Origin: Achatina immaculata
Lineage: Eukaryota; Mollusca; Gastropoda; Stylommatophora; Achatinidae
NCBI GenBank assembly: GCA_009760885.1
Contig: CM019701.1
Location: 33,866,697 to 33,930,696 of the forward strand
Direction of reading: 5' to 3'
Length of the DNA: 64,000 nt
Made by a program: the position numbers and the translations under genes
The notes under the pieces: generated by a model
What the model saw: the letters and a program-made list of their open reading frames with translations, nothing else
What the model was told of the DNA's origin: nothing
Database searches by the model: none
Shown here: piece by piece, positions 48,355-57,300 of the stretch
Layout: each line of letters begins with the position of its first letter
Position numbering within the stretch: position 1 is the first letter of the stretch

Positions 48355-48800
48355 GCTATACACGAAACCATTGCATTAAAGACACTGTAGTAATGACAGC
48401 TATACTAGTATAACATTCATTTGAATTCATATTCTTTCTTCTTTCCTTATTTCTATGTCCTGTAAATTTTTTCATGACTAAGGACCCTCTCCCTGCGCAA
48501 TTTTCGGTTGTAATGGATGCAGATCCATCAGTGTAGGCGTGCGTCCATCTGCCACTGGAAAAGTACTTCTCTGTGTACTTGATACCCAGATTTCTTTTGT
48601 ACATCAGTCCGGTTAGTCTTGCTTGTTATCTCCTGTTTTTGGTCAGTTCCGGAAATTTTTAGTTCTCCCATACTTCGCTGTTTCAATTTCATGTGATTTC
48701 GTCTAGATTGACATTTATTTGTGGGACCAGTATGTCGGTTTCAAGGTTTAACAATTCTTTTGGGTGTGGTCGATTAAGTATTTCTTGCTCTTCAGAAAGT
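48355..48800 (-). mobile_element. RNase H-type LINE remnant
   Basis: A minus-strand frame 48356-48604 has YKRNLGIKYTEKYFSSGRWT HAYTDGSASI, the first RNase H motif (TDGSA), preceded by linker residues in a second frame (NLETDILVPQINVNLDEI). The remaining RNase H motifs are lost. Confidence 0.6.
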
Positions 48801-49300
48801 AAAACAAATAAAGAATCTGTGGAGAGGAGCAGACAGAACTACAAAAATAAGATTTTTAAGGGCATGCATCTTTCCCATAGCAACATATGCCTGTGATACC
48901 TGGACACTTAACAAAACAGCTGAGAAACACATAAATGCCTTTGAATGTAAATGCTACAGAAGAGTTCTCCAAATATCATGGACACAAAAAAAAGAACAAA
49001 TATATCTATACTACAAGAGCTTAATATTGAAGAAGGCTGGCTAGTAAAAAGGATTAAAGAGAGAAAACTGAAATATTTTTGACACATTAAACGTCATGAT
49101 AATTTAGAGAAGACCGTATTGGAAGGATACATAATGGGAAAATGAAAAAGAGGACGACCAAAACGAAGATGGCTGCAAGAAATCGTTGACGATCTGCAAA
49201 TGGACGCAGCAGCAACAGGCCATCTTGCTTACAACCGAGAGGCCTACAGGAGTGCTATTTGGGAGGCAAAGATCCGCAAGGGACGTGCAAATGAATGATG
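48801..49300 (+). mobile_element. LINE-C 3' portion, 5'-truncated
   Basis: Contains NYKNKIFKGMHLSHSNICL, then TLNKTAEKHINAFECKCYRR, EEGWLVKRIKERKLKYF, FHGxIMGK region and IVDDLQMDAAATGHLAYNRE with KGRANE at the end. The tail is AATGATGAATGATGATG. It is one of the better-preserved LINE-C ends, with one frameshift near 48990 (extra A in AAAAAAA). Confidence 0.87.
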
Positions 49301-49309
49301 AATGATGAT

Positions 49310-49753
49310 GGAAGTGTTCAGCCCATCTTTGCTTTTGGTCTTTACTTGATGTTAATAGGGTTCCAGTTTTGCTAAGGATTGGTCTTTCTTTAGATGTAAT
49401 AGTACCTGTTAGCCTCTTTTGTATGTTATATAAAATTTTGCTGTCTCTTGTTTTTTGCTGCTTTCTCTGTCTCGTTCGCCATATTGTCTATGTACTCTCT
49501 TTTATCCCTTCTACCTGAACTTTTTACTTTGTCTATTTCTTTGTATGTTGATTTCGCCAGATCTTTTCCAAGATCTGTTTTTACGTTCAATATATCTAAT
49601 TTGGCTGTTCGTCTTTCATGTATTCAATTTCATGTGTTTCGTGATATCCATGCTTTTCTATTTGTTTTCTTCAGTCCAAAGCTTGTTTTTTGCTGCTGTG
49701 ATTATGGCTGTGCTGTAAGAATTCCATAATTCATCTATACCTATCTCCTCTAC

Positions 49754-49755
<2 letters not shown>
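49310..49755 (-). mobile_element. RTE-like LINE remnant (endonuclease-RT linker)
   Basis: On the minus strand: GIDELWNSYSTAIITAAKTS, TDLGKDLAKSTYKEIDKVKS, and REYIDNMANETEKAAKNKRQ. The same kind of linker is seen in RTE-A (REYYDNLAAAAEKAAYAND), but the sequence is a different family. Confidence 0.6.

Positions 49756-49756
<1 letters not shown>

Positions 49757-49790
<34 letters not shown>
49757..49790. repeat. (AT)n microsatellite
   Basis: Seventeen AT units in a row. Confidence 0.95.
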
Positions 49791-49796
<6 letters not shown>

Positions 49797-50231
49797 AGAT
49801 ACTTGGCATTGTGATGGAGGAACTGTGTGATCTGAGGATGGGATCGGCATAGGTTGGGTGTTTCTTATCATTGCTTTAGTTGTCTTGTCAAAGTTAGTCC
49901 GTTTCAGTCTGCATTTTCTGAGCCACTTCATTCAGTGGTACACTGGGTGCAGTACAGGCCTTGTGAACTTTGCCTCACCCTGCAGTAACATACTTTGCCG
50001 CCCCATACAATTCTCAAATTAATATATTTTAAAACTGATTGTTTTAGTAAACTTCAGCGTGTTCCACCATCAATTAAAAAAAACCATTAACAATAGCGTA
50101 TAAATTAATGACAAAAATAATCTTTATAAACTATAAAGTTATTTTCACCATCATCATAATTATTATCGCCATCATCATACTGGAACCTACTTTTGCAGTT
50201 TTGATAATTTTTCTCCAAATATTTCGACTTT

Positions 50232-50234
<3 letters not shown>

Positions 50235-50296
<62 letters not shown>
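50235..50296. repeat. (TC)n microsatellite
   Basis: About 31 uninterrupted TC units. RTE-A ends in the same dinucleotide, but no RTE-A sequence adjoins it here. Confidence 0.95.
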
Positions 50297-50300
<4 letters not shown>

Positions 50301-50803
50301 TTACAGCGGTTTGGATATGAAATCATGTAGCTATTTTCATTCTCCTTCACATTCTCAGCGGCAAAGGTGGAAAGTTGATTTCAGCTGTCTTACATTGGTA
50401 AAAGCGAGAGACTACACGCTACAAATGAAGTATGTCTTTGAATAAAATGACAGTGGTTTATTTGTCCAGTGTGAGTTTATTCACCTTGTCAACCTTGCCA
50501 TGATGAGCTGTATTTATTAATCTTAATGTTTCAAAAATATATCTGTCAGATAAGAAACATGTTGGCTTATCTGTTCCAAATTTTCCCTTATCATCGGTCT
50601 CAGAAAGGAAGACGGCGATAGTGTTCCAGAACGCAACAAAATAGTGATGATAATTGCTCTTGGAAAGTCACTTCACACCTGTGTGCAACAGAAAAACCTA
50701 TAAAGCCGGACTATTTTCCTAGTAACGTAGCTGGATAAGCCAGACTTGAAAAAGTTGAGATTTTATATTTTACTCTTTTAATATCCACAAAAACTCACGA
50801 ATA
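50297..50803. other. Intergenic, unassigned
   Basis: Nothing recognised. Confidence 0.5.
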
Positions 50804-50814
50804 ATTAGTATATT

Positions 50815-51240
50815 CATTCATTCATTTGCATGTTCCTTGCGGAACTTTGCCTCCCAAACATCACTCCTGTAGGCCTCTCGGTTGTGAGCAAGATGGCCTG
50901 CTGCTGCGGTATCCATTTGCAGATCGTCAACGATGTCTTGCAGCCATCTTCGTTTTGGTCGTCCTCTTTTTCTTGTTCCCATTATGTATCGTTCCAATAC
51001 GGTCTTCTCTAAATTATCATGACGTTTAATGTGTCAAAAATATTTCAGTTTTCTCTCTTTAATCCTCTTTACTAGCCAGCCTTCTTCAATATTAAGCTCT
51101 TGTAGTATAGATATATTTGTTCTTTTTTGTGTCCATGATATTTGGAGAACTCTTCTGTAGCATTTACATTCAAAGGCATTTATGTGTTTCTCAGCTGTTT
51201 TGTTAAGTGTCCAGGTCTCACAGGCATATGTTGCGATGGG
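50815..51240 (-). mobile_element. LINE-C 3' portion, inverted relative to the 48801 copy
   Basis: The minus strand has YACETWTLNKTAEKHINAFE, YRRVLQISWTQKRTNISILQ and LNIEEGWLVKRIKERKLKYF. The tail is ATTCATTCATTC on the plus strand. Flanked by AATTAGTATAT (50804-50814 and 51241-51251). Confidence 0.87.
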
Positions 51241-51270
51241 AATTAGTATATAAGTATATAAAACTAAATA
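51241..51270 (+). repeat. 30-bp direct repeat, second copy
   Basis: Identical to 48321-48350. Its first 11 bases also form the target duplication of the LINE-C at 50815. Confidence 0.85.
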
Positions 51271-51324
51271 CACTAAGCCACCGCAATAAAACTGTGGTAA
51301 AAAAATGTATCTTACATCGTTCCC

Positions 51325-51960
51325 GTGTTGTTAAACGTCATCTAGGGTTCGCATAGTTGTTTGACAAGATTTCTCGGCGAGTCTTTCAACTTCATCAAGG
51401 GATGTTATGCACACTAAACTGACTTCTCTTAGAACAATGTCCTCTTTAGAGTTTCACGTGGTCGACCTCTTTTTCTTCGGCCTGTTGTGCTCCACTTGAT
51501 AGCTTGTTTTGGTATTCTCTGATTGTTTCTTCTCATCACGTGGCATACACGTCCATTTCTTTTTCTGATTGCCCATGAGACAGGTTGTTGTTTGCTAATC
51601 TGTCTTTATATTTGCGTTGTTCTTGAATTCATTGCACTTTATACCAAGTATTTTCCTGAGGCGTTTGTTTTCAAAAGAGTCTACTTTCTTGTCTATTTCT
51701 TTAATTGATTTCCAGCTTTCTCGTGCATAAATGAGGGTGGATATCACACTTGAATTGAATAATCTTAACTTAGTTTTTGTGTTTATAACTTTTGAATTCC
51801 ATAGGTTCTCAAGATTTTTGAAGGGCAATGTGCTTTTGCAGTTCTAATTCTAACTTCCTTCCTGGTGTCACCATCATGGTCTATGTAGCTGCCAAGGTAT
51901 GCAAGATGGCTCACTTCATCAACAACTGTTCCGTCTACGTATATTTTTCCTTCATAGGGT
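51325..51960 (-). mobile_element. LINE-B, longest copy here, 5'-truncated
   Basis: The minus strand carries YVPYEGKIYVDGTVVDEVSH LAYLGSYIDHDGDTRKEVRI (thumb), STLIYARESWKSIKEIDKK and VDSFENKRLRKILGIKCNEF. It continues in other frames to the RALCD-like end and CACGGGAACGATGTAAG. Joined at 51968 to a run of 15 G. Confidence 0.82.
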
Positions 51961-51984
51961 ACATATTGGGGGGGGGGGGGGGTT

Positions 51985-52130
51985 GGGGGTGGAGAAAGAT
52001 CAAGGCGAAGATGGCTGCAAGACATCACTGATAATCTGCAAATGGATGCATCATTAGCAGGGCATCTTGCTTACAACTGAGAGGCCTACAGGAGAGCTGT
52101 TAAGGAGGCAAAGTTCTGCAAATGACTGAC
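51985..52130 (+). mobile_element. LINE-C 3'-end fragment
   Basis: RSRRRWLQDITDNLQMDASL AGHLAYN then REAYRRAVKEAKFCK on the plus strand, just after a poly-G run. About 150 bp. Confidence 0.75.
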
Positions 52131-52268
52131 TGACCCGCTGAGTGCCTCGGATATACATAGTCATTTTCTATTAGTTTTAATTTTCCTGGTAAACAGCTTC
52201 TTTTCCATTAATTTATTGTCATTTAAGAATTGGACATATTCCACGAGATGAGAGTTATCATGTAAGGT

Positions 52269-53750
52269 GGTTCTAAGGACTGCAATTGCGCCTCAAACAG
52301 CCTCTGGCAGTCAAGTCCAGCTCCTGGCCTTCCCGTGGCAGAACTGTTTAAACTGACAGGAGAAGGGGCGAGGGCGAATATCTGGCGCCTGAAAACCAGT
52401 TACTTAGGCTAGATGAGTGGCACGTTTGGTAGCTCATCTGCCGCCGTTGGCGAGATTTTTCAGCTGCCGTGAGTGGAGCGGTGCTCCTCTCGGCCAATGA
52501 AGAAAGGTGCAAATGAGGTTGCCGCGCAGCATCACTGCGGAAAAGGTGGTAGAAAGGATAAAGCGAAGCAAACAGTCAAATCACGGCTCCTCTGGTCTGG
52601 AGGTCGGCCACGTCCTGAGTGCAGTCATATCGGGTGAAATGCATGAACCGGCTTGTCCCAGAGGTTAAGACACTGCTGGCGAGACTCTTCAAATGCCGCG
52701 CGTGGAGTGAAGCTCCTCCCGGTCAAGGAAGAAATGCGGAAAAGAAATAAAGGTTGCTGTGCGGCGCCGATGGAAAAACGTGGTGGAAAGTGAAGTTTAA
52801 CTGGTATGTCCAGTAGTATCGTTACGAGAGCTATACCACGGCACCTCTGCTCTAGAGGCCAGCCACGTCCGAAATACACCTACACTGGTGAAATATGCCT
52901 AAACCGGCACACACCAGGGGTGGAACTTGATGGCTAGACATGTCATGCCACCTCCGCTCTAGAGGTCGGTAACGCCTGATATACACCCATACTGGTGAAT
53001 TTTGCCTAAACCGGCTCATACCAGGGGTGAATCTTGAAGGCTATGCATGTCACAGTACCTCTGCTCTAGAGGTCGGTCTCGTCCCAAACACGCCCATACT
53101 GGGATAATGCCTAAACCGGCTCAACCCAGGAGTAGAAGTCACTAGTGGCGAGGATTCGTCATCCTGGACAAAAGCTCCATCCTGGTCACAACTAGGAAGG
53201 GTAGCGGCCACGACCGCAAAATGCTGAAGTCGGAGACACTGGACCAGGGAAGTCTAGATAGGCAACCACCTCTCACCCGGCGGGGATGTTTGCGTATCCT
53301 AATCACGCTGAGGTTTTCCGGTGAGAAAGTCCAACATTGGACTGGATGGGCAACCACCTCTCACCCGGCGGTGATACACGGGTATCTCAAAACACGTCGA
53401 GGTTTTCCGGTGAGAAGGTCCAACTCTGACCTGGGTGGGCTACCGCCTCTCACCCAGCGGGGATGCACTGATATCCTAAACACGCCGAGGTCTTCTGATG
53501 AGAAAGTCCAACCCTAGACTAAACTGGTGCAATGAAAACCACGGTGTCACGCAATCCCGCTTCAGAGACCCACCAAGAATACAGGCTAAAGCCCTGTGAT
53601 ACTCTGAACCCCTTGTGGTCCTCTCGGGGATCTCGTGTGGTCTTTTCGGGGACCACACAGGGGACCACGGGACCTAACGAGGACCACAGGCGTAAATTCA
53701 GTAGGATCACAGTGCGGTTTTGGTGGTAGAAGCGAACGAAGAAGAAGAAG
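52269..53750 (+). mobile_element. COMP element copy 5, intergenic
   Basis: Flanked by a perfect 12-bp duplication ATCATGTAAGGT (52257-52268 and 53751-53762). It starts GGTTCTAAGGACTG and ends GCGAACGAAGAAGAAGAAG. Near its start it lacks about 40 bp found in copies 1 and 3 (GGAGGTGGGGTGGAG...). Both tandem blocks are present and well preserved. It ends 530 bp from the UQCRB start codon. Confidence 0.93.
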
Positions 53751-53763
53751 ATCATGTAAGGTA

Positions 53764-54257
53764 GGTTAATCTACATGTAAAACAAATCTCCCGGAACGTA
53801 ATAAAGCAGCTGAGATGCTTCCTGTGTCCTAAGCCATTACTTTCAAGTAATGCAAAATTCATAGTAAGACAACACTGTATTTTGTTGCCACTGCCACCTA
53901 TTGGAGAATCTTAATACTAACAGAAGTCGACACGTGTATCGTTTCATTCTCTGCTTCCTTTTTTTTTTTGCCCGTGAGCGCCCATTTAGTTTCCTCCATC
54001 TTATGCGCCCCACCACTCCCTACTGACTTTCCATGACCATTCGGCCCCTTCATTTTTTTAAAAATTGTATTTATGGGTTTCTTCTTTTAGAGATAATCAT
54101 TGTTTTTGTTGTGTCAGGATGCGTTCTTTTTGTCCATTGTCTCCAAGACAAGATTTATAATTTCTGTAAGATTACCATCTGAGTAAGTAAAAATAGTTAT
54201 TCCCCTTTTATTGCTCTTTACAGCGGAGAGTTTCAGATTTAATCGTCAAAGAGGACT
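53764..54257 (+). other. UQCRB upstream region and probable 5' UTR
   Basis: Unique-looking sequence between COMP copy 5 and the UQCRB start. A pyrimidine-rich stretch followed by CTCTTTACAG at 54217-54226 could be a splice acceptor of a non-coding first exon. No TATA box is evident. No coding signal seen. Confidence 0.35.
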
Positions 54258-54292
54258 TCCGATTATCAACCAAGGTCAAAATGGCGGCACCA
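54258..54292 (+). promoter_or_regulatory. Putative ERR half-site and YY1-like site at the UQCRB start codon
   Basis: The bases just before the start read CCAAGGTCAAAATGGCGGC. CAAGGTCA is an estrogen-related-receptor half-site, and AAAATGGCGGC resembles the YY1 motif AANATGGCGGC. Both motifs are known from promoters of nuclear genes for respiratory-chain subunits, with YY1 sites often overlapping the start codon. Binding here is inference. Confidence 0.4.
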
Positions 54293-54317
54293 GCTAGACA
54301 GGCAGTAAAAAAAGCAG
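54281..54317 (+). CDS. UQCRB: UQCRB exon 1
   Basis: Codes MAAPARQAVKKA plus one base, then GTATGT. The start context (TCAAAATGG) is good and no closer upstream in-frame ATG is seen. The short basic N-terminus fits the family, which has no cleaved presequence. Confidence 0.85.
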
Positions 54318-57300
54318 GTATGTACCATAGTCGTGTAATATATATGAAAGCGTTTCTTTGCCCGAAGATTTATTTTCTTACACCAGGTATAAAGAGGAAA
54401 GACTGGCAATATTAATTAACATCATCCAGGCAGGGTTTATGAAGAGATTTTCATTGCAGTCCGTTGAGTTTCATTGAACTTTTCCCGATCTTTATGGTTG
54501 ACTTATTTATACAGTTCAAAACAAAACAAAAAACGCAACAAATACGATGTTGCGATTTAAACTGAAGTTTGCTGATCAGATAAGGGCAAATTGCCCGAAA
54601 CGTTCACTTGGACATCAACTTCACATGCTGACCTGAACTGTACTCAGCAGATGATTCATGAGCACAGAAAAGCCACACTAGTCAAAACACCATTTTTGAC
54701 AATAACTCGTGACAGGTTCACGATAATCCCGTGAAACTTACTAAAAACAAAACTCACTGACCATGTTATTGAATGCCTATAAAAGATTGACGCTCCTCGA
54801 ATCAATTCATTTGAAAATTAAATGTGCAAGTGTGGCTCATATCACTACAGAATGACTCATCATCATTGGAGGTTTACAGACTGGACAGTCACAGAGTGTA
54901 GTGGCCAGACAGTTTACTGTGGTTAGAAGCACCATTAGTCGCATTTGGAGATGACTTCAAGAAACTGGCTCAGTTGCAGACCAGCCTTGTAGTGGAAGAC
55001 CCATAGTCACAACTCCTGCCGAAGACCGCTTCATACAGCTGCGTCACCTCAGGAATTGATTTGCATCTGCATCCTTAACAGTCCAGTCAGTAATAGCACC
55101 TCATCAGGAACCAGCTGGACGACTCTGGTCTTTGGACTAGAAGACCCTACCTGTTCTTACAGACCGACATCGCCAGAACTGACTGCAGTGGGCAAACCAG
55201 CATCGTCAGTGGACTGATGCAAATGATTGGAGAAGGGTTTGGTTTAGTGATGAATCATTCTTTCTGCTCCAGCGACATGATAGATGGAGAAGAGTTTACC
55301 GCAGAGTCCATGAACGCCATGCCCAGAACTGCATGGATGAGGCTCCTCCACATGGTGGTGAAAGTGTACTGGTGTGGGGGACAATCAACTTCATGGGAAG
55401 AAGTGACCTGGTGCAAATTGAAGGACATTAATGCTCAATGATACATTGATGAAATTCTTCGTCCTCATGTCCTTCCACTTCTGGCTGCACCAGGATCAAT
55501 TTTTCAGCAGGATAATGCTTCACCTCATGTGGCACAACTCGCCACCCAGTTCCTCGCTGACAACAACGTCTAGACCATTCTGTGGCCATCCATGTCATAA
55601 GACATGAACCCAATAGAACACTTATGGGATGAACTCAACAGACAAGTCCACCAGCGAGACGTGGCGCCAATCAATCTCCGATAGTTGTCTCCTGCACTGC
55701 GGGAAGAGTGGGCAGCTATCCCACAACAGATCCAGTGGCAAATTGGATCCATGTCAAGGAGATGTTGTTCTCTGATACAGGCCAGAGGAGGCCATACACC
55801 TTACTGAAATGGAGGCCTCATTCACAAAGAATAAAAGTCAAAACCAAATTAATAAACATCATATCATTGTTAAAGTCTTAAAGTTTCTTCATGCAAAGAC
55901 TGAAACATTAATTCCATAAAATAAAAGTGTGCTAAAAGTTTCAAATTTGGTGTCTATTACAACTACAGTAGTGTTGCGTTTCTTTTTTTTTTTGAACAGT
56001 TTATGAATGTTGCCTGAAATGAAACCATAATTTAGCACGCTATAATTGGGAAAAAAGTTAAATAAAATACTTCTGCATATATAAAAAACTATGGACATAT
56101 TAGACTTTTCTCATAAATGTATTAATCATAGAGATAAGATCTAAATTTTAAACATGACATATGCACTTACACAATGTAGAATAATGCATTCTTTAACAGA
56201 TCACAACTTCATCATACCCCAACATTAGTAACACTTCTACTGAAGGAGAACAGAGATGATACTGTCGTCAGGGTTACCAGTCCAAAGCTGTTCAGAATAT
56301 AAAATAGTAAAAGTGAATGAAACATGTATTTCCATGCTAGAAGTGTACTTATTATGTTTCAAAATAACTAAAAATGTATGAAGATTTCATAAATGCAGAA
56401 TGTTTTAGGAAAAAAGAAGTAATGTGATGTCTTTAGACAATAATTGTGTCCTGCTTACCATCGGATTGGCATAGAACAACACTAGTTATCATCTGAGATG
56501 TCTAGATTGACTTGCTGATGTCGTATTGTGATTATATGTGCCAAAAATTGCAAAAAAGTGTCTGAAATAACCTTCTGACTACTTCTCCAGTCATCTAATA
56601 TATCTAGATCTACTTAGGATACATTCAAGAGCAGTGCTTTAGTCATAGGGGGACATGTTTGCCTCCGAAGTCACACAAAAAAGCTGAGAACTTCGATCGA
56701 AAACATTGAATTTGACTGCCATTTGACCCCGTTGTCAGTAACGCTATGTGAAAAGAATGCTGGGTAAATGTGACGTCTACACATAATATGCGATCTAAAA
56801 ATTCAACCAGTGATACACTGAAACAAATCAAAGGCCTACATAAAGGCTCCCGGCAAAAGCATAGAAACTGGATGCGGCCTAGTGGTAGGCCGGTGGCATG
56901 GGAAGAGTTAAGTCTGGGTGGGAAAAGGGATAATTTGGCTTTATTTTTTATTTATCAAATCTTTCATCAAGTGCATATCCTGTTGAAGACTGGGTGGGGA
57001 AAGGGGAAATTTTGCTTTATTTTTTTATTTATCAACTCCTTCATCAAATGCATCTACTGCTGAAAACTAGATGGGGACGGGGAAATGTGTCTTTGTTTTT
57101 GAAACCTCAGGCGTGATACTGACCACATCACACTTTCATGTGCCGAAGGTCATGGAAAATACGGCCCTAACACCTTATTCACCAGTATGCCTTAATGGCA
57201 TGGAAACGGGAATTTTACCATTTTGAAATTTCAGCCATATAATTGGTATAAGTGCCTTACTATGACATTATGAAGTGATTGAACATATCAGGAGCACCAT

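Noticed and set aside
49757..50296. Microsatellites as a possible RTE-A tail
   Set aside because: No RTE-A 3' sequence adjoins the (TC)n tract here.
50105..50350. Frame with an (RE)n stretch
   Set aside because: It is the translation of a (TC)n microsatellite.
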